64,000 nucleotides of DNA from Burkholderia lata (GTDB taxonomy: Bacteria; Pseudomonadota; Gammaproteobacteria; Burkholderiales; Burkholderiaceae): assembly GCF_902499335.1 (NCBI RefSeq), contig NZ_CABVQK010000005.1:1-64000 (forward strand), given 5' to 3'. The notes beneath the pieces were generated by a model. The model saw nothing but the letters and a program-made list of their open reading frames with translations. It did not search any database and was not told the origin of the DNA. Made by a program: the position numbers and the translations under genes. This document shows, piece after piece, positions 45,765-53,575 of this stretch; position 1 is the first letter of the stretch; each line of letters starts with the position of its first letter.

Positions 45765-47219
45765 ATGCCTGACACCATCATCCAGCAGCTCGCGGACTTC
45801 ACCGCCGGCACCCGTTACGATCAGCTCCCCGCCCCCGTCGTCGACGCGTGCAAGCGCATCCTGCTCGACTCGATCGGCTGCGCGGTCGCCGCCGTCGACG
45901 AACCGAAGGGGCGCATCGGCATCGACTATGCGCGGCTGACGGGCGGCCACGGCGACGCGACCATCATCGGCACCGGCGAGCGCGTGTCGATGTCCGGCGC
46001 GGCATTCGCGAACGGCGAACTCATCAACGCGCTCGACATGGATGCCGTCGTGCCGCCCGGCCACGTGACGCCGTACGTGCTGCCCGGCGCGCTCGCCGTC
46101 GCGGAGACGTCGCACGCGAGCGGCCAGGCGCTGATCGAGGCGATCGCGCTGTCGCACGAAATGTCGTACCGGATCGGCAAGGCGATGGATTACCTGCGCG
46201 ACACGCGCGACGGCAAGGTGGCGCCGCCGCCCGTGTACGGCTACAGCAGCACCGTGTTCGGCGCGACCGCCGCGATCGTCAGGCTGAAGGCGCTGGCGCC
46301 CGCCGTGCTGCCGAACGCGCTCGGCATCGCCGGCAGCATTGCGCCGGTGAACTCGCAGGTCGCGTGGTTTCAGCACGCACCGAGCTCGACGATCAAGTAC
46401 CTGCTTGCGGGCGCGCTCACGCAGGCGGCGATGACGGCCGCGCACATGGCCGAACTCGGCCATCGCGGCGACACGCAGATCCTCGACGATCGCGAGTACG
46501 GCTTCCCGCGCTTCATCGGCACGCAACGCTGGGAGCCGCAGCACATCACCGACGCGCTGGGCACCGACTGGCGCTTTCCGTCCGAACAGGCGTTCAAGCC
46601 CTATCCGCATTGCCGCATTCTTCACGCACTGCTCGACGGCCTCACTGAAATCGTCGAAACGAACGACATCGCGCCGCATGAAATCACCGGCATCAAGGCG
46701 TGGGTCGAAGGTTTCGTCGAGCAGCCCGTGTGGCTCAACCGGAACATCGAACACGTTCACGACGCGCAGTTCAGCATCGCACACGGCCTCGCGCTCGGCG
46801 CGCATCGCCCGCCGCCCGGCAAGGCCTGGCAGGATCCCGCGCTCGTCTTCGGGCCGTCCGTGATGGCGCTGATGGACAAGGTCACGCACGAGGTGCATCC
46901 GAACTACGTCGAACTGCTGTCCGGCCACGCCGCCAGCCGGCCGGCGAAAATCGAAGTGTCCGCGCGCGGCCGGACGTTCGTCGACGAGCGGCGTTACCCG
47001 AAGGGCAGCCCGTCGCCCGACCCGGCGAGCCTGATGACCGACGACGAGCTGATCGCGAAGTTCCGCCGCAATGTCGAGGACGTGCTGCCCGCCGGCCGGA
47101 TCGACGATGTGGTCGATGCGGTCTTCACGCTCGAGCGTGCGGACGACGTCGCATCGATCATGCGCATGCTCGGCCCCGATTCCGCCCGGGACGGCGCGCG
47201 GGCACGATCGGCCAGCTGA
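45765..47219 (+). CDS. MmgE/PrpD-family protein
   Basis: 484 aa. Starts QLADFTAGTRYDQLPAPVVDACKRILLDSIGCAVAA, a standard opening of the family, followed by ANGELINALDMDAVVPPGHVTPYVLPGALAVAE (active-site His region), AIALSHEMSYRIG, and FKPYPHCRILHALLDGL. It could be a dehydratase, decarboxylase or epimerase of a small di- or tricarboxylic acid. It appears to be a single gene divergent from the ALDH unit and followed by a long gene-free stretch. It differs clearly from the family member at 41211, so they are not recent duplicates. Confidence 0.9.
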   Translation: MPDTIIQQLADFTAGTRYDQLPAPVVDACKRILLDSIGCAVAAVDEPKGRIGIDYARLTGGHGDATIIGTGERVSMSGAAFANGELINALDMDAVVPPGHVTPYVLPGALAVAETSHASGQALIEAIALSHEMSYRIGKAMDYLRDTRDGKVAPPPVYGYSSTVFGATAAIVRLKALAPAVLPNALGIAGSIAPVNSQVAWFQHAPSSTIKYLLAGALTQAAMTAAHMAELGHRGDTQILDDREYGFPRFIGTQRWEPQHITDALGTDWRFPSEQAFKPYPHCRILHALLDGLTEIVETNDIAPHEITGIKAWVEGFVEQPVWLNRNIEHVHDAQFSIAHGLALGAHRPPPGKAWQDPALVFGPSVMALMDKVTHEVHPNYVELLSGHAASRPAKIEVSARGRTFVDERRYPKGSPSPDPASLMTDDELIAKFRRNVEDVLPAGRIDDVVDAVFTLERADDVASIMRMLGPDSARDGARARSAS

Positions 47220-47261
47220 GCGTGCGCCTTTGCCGTTTCGGCATTTCGTAACACCAGGCCC

Positions 47262-47366
47262 ATGCTGCCGATGAGCCGCGTGGGCCAACCGCACGAGGTC
47301 GCCTTCCTCAGCGCGATCCTGGCGTCACCGGCCGCCCTTTCCGGGGTGGCCATTCCACTTGCGCGT
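47262..47366 (+). pseudogene. Relic of an SDR C terminus
   Basis: The translation MSRVGQPHEVAFLSAILASP then AALSGVAIPL resembles the end of classical SDRs (RVG-P-EVA-A-FLASP-A-x-SG), the same part that reads RVGRPDDIADAVAFLASERA in the SDR at 63194. The reading continues into unrelated sequence without the usual VDGG, and no upstream Rossmann part exists, as the MmgE/PrpD gene ends at 47219. Probably the remnant of a deleted gene. Confidence 0.45.
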
Positions 47367-47757
47367 TCGATATGCGCAGCGCGCCTGTCGCGTTGCGCTC
47401 TTCGATTCCGCCTCGCCTCGCGAGGATGGATCGGCATCTTTCGCACGTCGCTCCCGCAAGACGCCGTCCGGCACCTTCCTCATCGACACCGCGAACAGGG
47501 CACTGTCGTGCCCGAACTCGTCCGTACGATCCGTGCAAGAAATATTCGGCAACACATTTTCAACCCGGATTCATGCCATGAATCCGATCAAGGCGCATTC
47601 GTCAGAATGTGTCGTTCCGTTCGACGAAACGCGACAACACGTCGTCACGCTCGGCTGCTCTCGAACGACATCGATCAAACCCCGCCTCCATCATCGATGC
47701 CGGATAAAAATTACTACGCATGGCGAATTATTTTCCGGATTTTTCCGTGCCAATCAT

Positions 47758-47774
47758 GAATTGAAGTACGGAAC
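47758..47774. promoter_or_regulatory. GTTCCGTAC element 4
   Basis: Exact core; read on the minus strand GTTCCGTACTTCAATTC. About 210 bases before the porin 2 start. Confidence 0.5.
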
Positions 47775-47849
47775 ACGTCGACTCACGCGTTCGATCGGGC
47801 GCGAATCCGATGCGGGTTAGACCCAATGGAGATTCAATGTTCCGACATT

Positions 47850-47867
47850 CACTCTACCAAACGTTAG
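47850..47867. promoter_or_regulatory. CTAAC-N8-GTTAG element D (degenerate left arm)
   Basis: CACTCTACCAAACGTTAG matches element A at CTACCA and GTTAG (12 of 18 bases). It lies 117 bases before porin 2. Confidence 0.35.
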
Positions 47868-47983
47868 ATTAAATCCCACGCGATCCCGGCCACCGCCGCC
47901 GGAGGTTCGTACACGGTTCGAGGCAGCACCGATTGCACCAGAAGCGACTCCCTTCCAGTCACCCATTAGATTCGGATACCGAA

Positions 47984-49093
47984 ATGAATGTTCGCCCCTT
48001 GCCCGGCCGCCTCAAGAAAAAGACGATCCTCGTGCTTGGCATCTCGATCCTGCCGGCCTGGACCTGGGCGCAAAGCAGCGTCACGCTCTACGGCACGCTG
48101 GATACGGGCTTCCTGTACACCAGCAAGACGCGCAATGCGGCGACCGGCGGCAACGGCGGCAAGCAGTTCGGGCTGATCAACGGCGGGCTGGAACCATCCA
48201 ATTTCGGCCTGCTCGGGCAGGAAGACCTCGGCGGCGGGATGAAGCTGACCTTCAAGCTGGAAAACGGCTTCAGCGTGGCCAACGGCGGCTACGACAACAG
48301 CAACGGCAACTTCTTCGGGCGGCAGGCGTGGATCGCGCTCAGCGGCCGCTACGGCGAACTGAAGGCCGGCGTGCAGTATTCGCCGTTCGTGCTGGCGATC
48401 TACGAATCCGATCCGCGCAACGCCGGGCAGTTCGGCACCGCGTTCTCGGTCTATGCCGACCAGACGTTCGTGGGCACGTTCAATCCCAACGCGATCACCT
48501 ATACGAGCCCGCAGATCGCGGGGTTTTCCGCCCGCGCGATGGTTGCGCCCGGCGGCGTCGCGGGTGACTTTCGCGCGGGGCAGCAATATTCGGTCGCCCT
48601 GCGCTACGCGTATCGCGGGCTCTTCATCAACGCGGCGATGTACGACTCGAGTTCGGGCAGGAGCACGCCGACGCTCACGACGTTCCAGCAGCCGTTCCTC
48701 GGGCGCATGATCGGCGCGGGCTACAACTTCGGCCCGATCACGGTGAAGGGGTCGTTCACCAGCTACAAGGTGCCCACGACGATCGTCGGCGGCGCCGTGA
48801 ACGGCGGCACCAACAACGTGTGGAATCTCGGCTTCGACTACTACCCGGTTCCGCAGGTCGATATCAACTCGGGCGTGTGGTACATCCGCGACCCGCACGA
48901 CTCGAACAATCGCTCGATCATGGGCGCACTGACGACCCGGTATTTCCTGTCGAAAGCGACGTCGCTGTACTGGGAGATCGGCGCGGCGAACAACCGCGGC
49001 ACCGAGAAAACCGGGCTGTCGATCGACAACGCGATGTTCGGCGCGCGGGGCACGACCATCGGCAGCATCGTCGGGATCAACAAGAAGTTCTGA
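47984..49093 (+). CDS. Outer-membrane general porin (Gram-negative porin family)
   Basis: 369 aa from the ATG at 47984. Residues 1-29 form a long signal peptide with a KKK n-region, cleaved before QSSVTLYGTLDTG. Porin strands such as EDLGGGMKLTFKLENGF and FFGRQAWIALSGRYGELKAGVQYSP follow, and the protein ends in GINKKF with terminal Phe. Trimeric diffusion porin. Both repeated elements lie in its upstream region, which suggests it is induced with a catabolic pathway rather than constitutive. Confidence 0.93.
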   Translation: MNVRPLPGRLKKKTILVLGISILPAWTWAQSSVTLYGTLDTGFLYTSKTRNAATGGNGGKQFGLINGGLEPSNFGLLGQEDLGGGMKLTFKLENGFSVANGGYDNSNGNFFGRQAWIALSGRYGELKAGVQYSPFVLAIYESDPRNAGQFGTAFSVYADQTFVGTFNPNAITYTSPQIAGFSARAMVAPGGVAGDFRAGQQYSVALRYAYRGLFINAAMYDSSSGRSTPTLTTFQQPFLGRMIGAGYNFGPITVKGSFTSYKVPTTIVGGAVNGGTNNVWNLGFDYYPVPQVDINSGVWYIRDPHDSNNRSIMGALTTRYFLSKATSLYWEIGAANNRGTEKTGLSIDNAMFGARGTTIGSIVGINKKF

Positions 49094-49105
49094 TCGAGCG
49101 CAATT

Positions 49106-49122
49106 CGACCGGAGTACGGAAC
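49106..49122. promoter_or_regulatory. GTTCCGTAC element 5
   Basis: Exact core GTACGGAAC at 49114-49122; minus-strand reading GTTCCGTACTCCGGTCG. Starts 13 bases after the porin stop and lies 104 bases before the hydrolase start at 49227. Confidence 0.5.
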
Positions 49123-49144
49123 GTTTCGTCGATCCCGATTGACC

Positions 49145-49160
49145 CGGCCGCATGCGGCCG
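49145..49160. repeat. Perfect 16-bp palindrome
   Basis: CGGCCGCATGCGGCCG between porin 2 and the hydrolase gene. It could form a hairpin that ends the porin transcript or protects it; no T-run. Confidence 0.35.
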
Positions 49161-49226
49161 CGACCTTATGCGCATACGGGTGAATTTCAGCGCGGCGCGG
49201 CATCGCAACGCGGGAAGCAACGGATC

Positions 49227-50141
49227 ATGAACACTTCGACGACGACGGGAACACGCGCGGCTTGCCTGACCGGCACGCCGCGTACGTGGCAGACCAGGGA
49301 CGGCATTCAACTGGCGGGCAGTGCATGGGGCGACCCCGATGGCACGCCCGTCATCCTGCTGCACGGCAGCGGGCAGACGCGCCACGCGTGGGCCGGCATG
49401 GCCCGCTCGCTCGGTGCGGCAGGCTTTCATGCGATCGCGTTCGATGCACGGGGCCACGGGGATTCGGGCTGGTCGCTGACCGCCAACTACAGCCAGGGCG
49501 CGATGATCCGGGATCTCGAACGGGTGGTCGCCACGCTCGACGGCCGGCGGCCGATCCTCGTCGGCGCGGGGCTGGGCGGCGGCACGGCCCTGCTCGCCGT
49601 CGGCGAAGGGTATCTCGACGCGCAGGCGCTTGTGCTGGTGAACATCACGCCGCACATCGAACCCGACGGCGCGTCACGCCTGCATTCGTTCATGCGGCAG
49701 CCCGCGGAAGGCTTCGAGTCGCCCGACGAAGCGGCCGACGCGATCCGCCGCTACCGTTCGCTTCCGGCGCATGCGCTGTCGCAGGAAAGCGTGACCCGCA
49801 GCCTGCGCTACGACGACGGCAAATACCGGTGGCATTGGGACCCGCTCTTTCTCGCGTGGCCGCGCGACCTGACGCGCCGCCATGCACGCTTTTCGGCGAG
49901 CGCCCGCCGCCTGAAGCTGCCGACTTTGCTCGTGCGCGGCGAAGCGTCGGAGATCGTCAGCGAGCAAGGCGCGCGCGAATTCCTGAAGCTGTGCCCGCAC
50001 GCGGAATATGCGGATGTGCAGGATGCCGGCCACACGGTCGCGGGAGAACACTACGACCTGTTCGCCCATGTCGTGCTGCGCTTTCTCGCGCACCAGGCCG
50101 CGCACGACCCGGCCATGCTGCTGATGAACGCGGCCGCCTGA
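49227..50141 (+). CDS. Alpha/beta-hydrolase fold protein lacking the Ser nucleophile
   Basis: 304 aa from the ATG at 49227, preceded by GGGAAG. The fold is clear: GTPVILLHGSGQTRHAWAGMA (oxyanion), AFDARGHGDSGW, and a C-terminal DAGHTVAGEHYD with H269. But the nucleophile elbow reads G113-A-G115-L-G, with Gly where Ser is expected, and the acid position reads SEIVS with Glu (E242) rather than Asp. The paralog at 51302 has S123, SDVVS and the His. This protein is thus probably not a normal serine hydrolase; it may be a lyase, a sensor or a non-catalytic partner. Convergent with the TetR gene. Confidence 0.88.
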   Translation: MNTSTTTGTRAACLTGTPRTWQTRDGIQLAGSAWGDPDGTPVILLHGSGQTRHAWAGMARSLGAAGFHAIAFDARGHGDSGWSLTANYSQGAMIRDLERVVATLDGRRPILVGAGLGGGTALLAVGEGYLDAQALVLVNITPHIEPDGASRLHSFMRQPAEGFESPDEAADAIRRYRSLPAHALSQESVTRSLRYDDGKYRWHWDPLFLAWPRDLTRRHARFSASARRLKLPTLLVRGEASEIVSEQGAREFLKLCPHAEYADVQDAGHTVAGEHYDLFAHVVLRFLAHQAAHDPAMLLMNAAA

Positions 50142-50169
50142 CACGTCGGCCGCTACCGCTGGCGCGAAG

Positions 50170-50847
50170 TCAGGATGCGGCGAGTTCCGTCTTGCGGCTG
50201 CCGCGCCGCGTTTTCGCGGCGGGCGCCTTCGAGGCAGGCGTTTTCGTGGCCGGCTGTACGCCTTCGAAGAACATCCTGACGAGCTGATCCGCGACATGGT
50301 CGAGCGACCCTTTCTTCGGATCGAACCAGGTCTGGACCGAGTTGATGCAGCCGAGCACGAAGACGCGGCACAGCGCATCATCGACGTCTTCGCGCAGCCA
50401 CCCTTCGGCGCGCAGGTCGTCGAACACCGCGGTCCACAGCTGCTGATGCCGCTCGCGCCGCTTGACCTGGCGCTCCCGCACCTTGTCGGGCAGCTGCGTC
50501 AGGAGCCGGCTGTGCGCGAGCGCGTAGTCGCCGAACTTGATCAGCGCGCTCATCTGCCCGATCAGCGCCGCCTTGAAGCGCGCGTCGGCCGTCGCATCGG
50601 GCGGCAGCGCAGCGAAGTGCTCGTTGATGTGCTGCACGATGCTCTCCGCACCATGCTCCATCACGACGTCCACCAGTTCTTCCTTCGACGAGAAGTGATA
50701 GTAGATGCTGGCCGCCTCGATCCCCGCCTGGTCCGCGATGAAACGCATCGTCGTCGCTGCATAGCCCTGCGTCGCAAAGGAACGCGCGGCGAGCCGCAAC
50801 AAGGTTTCCCGCGTATCCGCGCTGGGATTTACATTTTTCTTACGCAC
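50170..50847 (-). CDS. TetR-family transcriptional regulator with a Lys/Ala-rich C-terminal tail
   Basis: 225 aa. HTH: TRETLLRLAARSFATQGYAATTMRFIADQAGIEAASIYYHFSSKEELV (residues about 12-59). The ligand domain carries the C-terminal segment VFVLGCINSVQTWFDPKKGSLDHVADQLVRMFFEGV seen in regulators of acyl-CoA catabolism (the TetR C-terminal KstR2-like type). The last 30 residues (KTPASKAPAAKTRRGSRK) form a basic, disordered tail. It is enclosed by two paralogous hydrolase genes and divergent from the second. It is the natural candidate to bind the CTAAC-N8-GTTAG elements, though none was seen in front of its own gene. Confidence 0.9.
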   Translation of the reverse strand: MRKKNVNPSADTRETLLRLAARSFATQGYAATTMRFIADQAGIEAASIYYHFSSKEELVDVVMEHGAESIVQHINEHFAALPPDATADARFKAALIGQMSALIKFGDYALAHSRLLTQLPDKVRERQVKRRERHQQLWTAVFDDLRAEGWLREDVDDALCRVFVLGCINSVQTWFDPKKGSLDHVADQLVRMFFEGVQPATKTPASKAPAAKTRRGSRKTELAAS

Positions 50848-51301
50848 GTTCGTGTATCAGCCGTCTGTTATCAAGCATCTAGATGAATGAGGAAACCGCG
50901 TGCCGCGTCGGCGGAACCGGGGCCGGCGGCGGCGCGCGCCGTTTTCCCGCGATACTGCCTGATCCTCTTGCCCACCGCCATCCGGTACAAAACTAATGTT
51001 CGAGAGGGTAGCCGAATTTCACCAGGCGGACCAGCGCATCGGGTTGCCGTCGGCCGGCTCGCCGGGCGCGCGTCGTCATCGCCACGATTGCCTGAATCTC
51101 CTGAGCGAAGCGGAAACGCTCGACGTCTCGCGCGACGTCACCCTCGACATGCGCGCCGGGCCACATGCCGCGCGCAGCGTCACAGTACGGAACGGCGCAC
51201 GTGCGCACGTTGACACTCGCGACCGCACCGGCGAAGTTTGAAGCATCGCCGGGCTGCCCGATCCGCCCGCCCTTCCTCTTCAGCCGCCCGTCGTCACGTC
51301 C
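50848..51301. other. Divergent intergenic region, TetR / hydrolase 2
   Basis: 454 bases. Contains GTTCCGTAC element 6 at 51177-51193, and the promoters of both genes. No gene recognised. Confidence 0.4.
51177..51193. promoter_or_regulatory. GTTCCGTAC element 6
   Basis: Exact core; minus-strand reading GTTCCGTACTGTGACGC. It lies 108 bases before the hydrolase start, nearly the same distance as element 5 has to its paralog (104). Confidence 0.5.
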
Positions 51302-52213
51302 ATGCATCCATCGACCACCCCGTTCACCCCGGCCCCCATGAAATCCGGCAGCCGGCTTCCCGGCACCCCCGATCCGATGCACCTGTGGCAAGGCGCGGAC
51401 GGCGTGCGGCTCGCCGGCGATACATGGGGGCACCCGGACGCGCCACCGGTCATCCTGCTGCACGGCGGCGGCCAGACGCGCCACGCATGGGGCGGCACGG
51501 GCGAACGTCTGGCCGACGCCGGCTACTTCGCGCTCGCGTACGACGCGCGAGGACACGGCGACTCGGACTGGAGCGCGAGCGGCGACTACGACCAGGATGC
51601 GTTCGTCCGCGACCTGCGCCAGATCGTCGCCACGCTCGGCGGACGTCGCCCCGCGCTGATCGGCGCATCGCTGGGCGGCGGCACGAGCCTCGTCGCGATC
51701 GGCGAGCGCCAGGTCGATGCGCGCGCGCTGATCCTCGTCGACATCGTGCCGTACACCGAGCCGACCGGCGTCGCACGCATCCGCACCTTCATGGCGCAGA
51801 ACGCCGACGGGTTCGGCTCGCTCGACGAAGTCGCCGATGCGATCGGCCGCTACCGCTCGAACCGCTCGCGCCCGGGCAATCCGGCCGGCCTGTCGAAGAA
51901 CGTCCGGCTCGGCGACGACGGCCGCTATCACTGGCACTGGGACCCGCGGTTCCTGGCCCGCACGATCGACCTGCCGGCGCGTCACGCCCGCTTCTCGGCC
52001 TGCGCACGCAACCTGACGCTGCCTGCGCTGCTGGTGCGCGGCGGCAGCTCGGACGTGGTCAGCGAAGCAGGCGTGCGCGAATTTCTCGACCTCTGCCCGC
52101 ACGCGGAATACGTGAACGTCGCCGCCGCGGGCCACATGGTCGCCGGCGATCGCAACGACGTGTTCGGCGAGGCCGCCGAGGCGTTCCTGATGCGTCACGT
52201 TAGCGCCGCTTGA
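51302..52213 (+). CDS. Alpha/beta hydrolase with complete Ser-Asp-His triad, paralog of 49227
   Basis: 303 aa from the ATG at 51302; the ATG at 51338 is an alternative, and neither has a strong ribosome site. PPVILLHGGGQTRHAWGG, AYDARGHGDSDW, the nucleophile elbow G-A-S123-L-G, the acid in GSSDVVSEAG, and His in AAGHMVAGDRND are all present. It probably hydrolyses an ester, thioester or C-C bond in the cytosol. Sequence and gene context show that it arose with the 49227 gene by duplication around the TetR gene. Confidence 0.9.
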   Translation: MHPSTTPFTPAPMKSGSRLPGTPDPMHLWQGADGVRLAGDTWGHPDAPPVILLHGGGQTRHAWGGTGERLADAGYFALAYDARGHGDSDWSASGDYDQDAFVRDLRQIVATLGGRRPALIGASLGGGTSLVAIGERQVDARALILVDIVPYTEPTGVARIRTFMAQNADGFGSLDEVADAIGRYRSNRSRPGNPAGLSKNVRLGDDGRYHWHWDPRFLARTIDLPARHARFSACARNLTLPALLVRGGSSDVVSEAGVREFLDLCPHAEYVNVAAAGHMVAGDRNDVFGEAAEAFLMRHVSAA

Positions 52214-52219
52214 GTCCCG

Positions 52220-52245
52220 GCCGATGCGGCACGCGCCGCATCGGC
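52220..52245. terminator. Hairpin between convergent genes
   Basis: GCCGATGCGGC (52220-52230) pairs perfectly with GCCGCATCGGC (52235-52245), loop ACGC. It sits seven bases after the hydrolase stop and nine before the SnoaL-like stop on the other strand. Confidence 0.55.
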
Positions 52246-52253
52246 GATGCACG

Positions 52254-52667
52254 TCAGATCGGCGGCGTCTCCGGCGACGCCGAGAAATGATGCTGGCGGA
52301 TCTTCCATTCGCCCGCCTGCGACGCGATCACGAGCGTCGTGCGCAACCGCGAGCGCGACGTGTTGCCGTCGCCGAGCACGAACGCGAATTCGCCGTAGCC
52401 TTGCGCGAGAAAGCAGTCGTCGCCGAACCGGATGAAGTGTTGCTCCACCAGCTCCAGCGTCGCGGACCGGATCACGCCGGCGTACGACGCGAAGTACGCA
52501 TGTATCGCGTCAGGCCCGGTCGAGTGGCCGGGCCGCCCGCCGAAGAACAGGGCGTCGGCCGTGTAGACCCCGGCCAGCGCGTCCGGATTCCAGTCTTGCG
52601 CAGCCGCGTTCCACGCGGCCTGCACGATCGCCAGCGCGGGGCCGGGAACGTCGTTCACTCCAACCAT
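52254..52667 (-). CDS. SnoaL/NTF2-like small protein
   Basis: 137 aa. A single NTF2-like domain: VQAAWNAAAQDWNPDALAGVYTADALFFGG, GPDAIHAYFASYAG, then beta strands ending FVLGDGNTSRSRLRTTLVIASQAGEWKIRQHHFS. Relatives are isomerases, cyclases, dehydratases or ligand carriers (SgcJ/EcaC/DUF4440 group). It stands alone on the minus strand. A CTAAC-N8-GTTAG element (52709) is 42 bases upstream of its start, a position expected for a repressor site. Confidence 0.8.
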   Translation of the reverse strand: MVGVNDVPGPALAIVQAAWNAAAQDWNPDALAGVYTADALFFGGRPGHSTGPDAIHAYFASYAGVIRSATLELVEQHFIRFGDDCFLAQGYGEFAFVLGDGNTSRSRLRTTLVIASQAGEWKIRQHHFSASPETPPI

Positions 52668-52708
52668 CGTCCACTTCTCCTCGTTTCGGAAACGCCGAAT
52701 ACGTCAAA

Positions 52709-52726
52709 GTAACTACCATTAGTTAG
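52709..52726. promoter_or_regulatory. CTAAC-N8-GTTAG element B
   Basis: GTAACTACCATTAGTTAG, 14 of 18 bases identical to element A (25642). Immediately upstream of the SnoaL-like gene on the minus strand. Confidence 0.5.
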
Positions 52727-52779
52727 ATGATTGCGCACCGTTGCGTATGCCGCCGGTGCACGACCTCATGACATGCGCA

Positions 52780-53568
52780 TCAAGGCTCGCAGTCGATATC
52801 GCTCAGGATCACGGACAGCGTTTCCGCCGCCGTCTTCAGTTCGGGCACGACGCGCTGGCGGATCGCCGCCATGTCCGGCTCCAGTTCCACCGCGCCGCAA
52901 TTCAGCGCCATCAGCGTGCGGGTACGGCCGACCACGATCGGCACCGCGACGCCATACGCATTGCGCTGATATTCGCCCACCGACATGCAGACGCCCGTCT
53001 GCCGCAGATCCTCGAACGCCGCCTCGAGGTTCTCGCGAACCGTGCCCGCGTCGTCGCCGGCCGCTTCGAGCAGCGCGGCGATCAGCGGCTCGCGCATCGC
53101 ATCCGGCAGCGCGTACAGATATGCGCGCCCGACCGCGGTCGATGCCATCGGCAACAGCGAACCGACGCCCAGCCGCAGCGTGGCGATCCGGGCGCTCGCG
53201 CGCCATGCGATGTACACCATGTCGAGTCGATGCGGGACGGCCAGCGCCACCGACAGGTTCAGCTTGTCGGCGAGCTTCTGCATCACCGGCGTGACGAGAC
53301 GCGTGACGGGATTCGCTTCGAGATACGCATGGCCGATGCTCAATGCACCGGCGCTGAGTTCGAACTGGCGCCCGCCGCCCACCCGACGCAGATAGCCGAT
53401 CGAGATCAGCGTCGTCGTCAGGCGCGACACCGTGGCTTTCGGAAGACCGGTGCGCCGCACCAGCTCCGCGTTGGACAACGGCGCGCGGGCCGCACGAAAT
53501 GCGTGGAGCACTTCGAGCCCGCGTTCGACGGTCAGTGTGACGCCCTGTTGTTTGTCGGTCGTGTTCAT
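52780..53568 (-). CDS. IclR-family transcriptional regulator (second of a tandem pair)
   Basis: 262 aa. N-terminal winged helix (LTVERGLEVLHAFRAARAPLSNAELVRRTGLPKATVSRLTTTLISIGYLRR), then the IclR effector domain with MVYIAWRASA, MASTAVGRAYLYAL and SVGEYQRNAYGVAVPIV. These proteins bind short palindromes and respond to aromatic or aliphatic acids. It starts seven bases after the stop of the upstream IclR gene, so the two are in one operon, an unusual arrangement; heteromeric or overlapping control is possible. Confidence 0.92.
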   Translation of the reverse strand: MNTTDKQQGVTLTVERGLEVLHAFRAARAPLSNAELVRRTGLPKATVSRLTTTLISIGYLRRVGGGRQFELSAGALSIGHAYLEANPVTRLVTPVMQKLADKLNLSVALAVPHRLDMVYIAWRASARIATLRLGVGSLLPMASTAVGRAYLYALPDAMREPLIAALLEAAGDDAGTVRENLEAAFEDLRQTGVCMSVGEYQRNAYGVAVPIVVGRTRTLMALNCGAVELEPDMAAIRQRVVPELKTAAETLSVILSDIDCEP

Positions 53569-53575
53569 GTTCGCG

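Larger units (their letters stand above)
47220..47983. other. Long intergenic region with an SDR relic and two repeated elements
   Basis: 764 bases, A+T-richer in its second half. Contains the SDR-like relic (47262-47366), a GTTCCGTAC element (47758-47774), CTAAC-N8-GTTAG-like element D (47850-47867) and, presumably, the promoter of porin 2. Other open frames are unconvincing. Confidence 0.5.
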
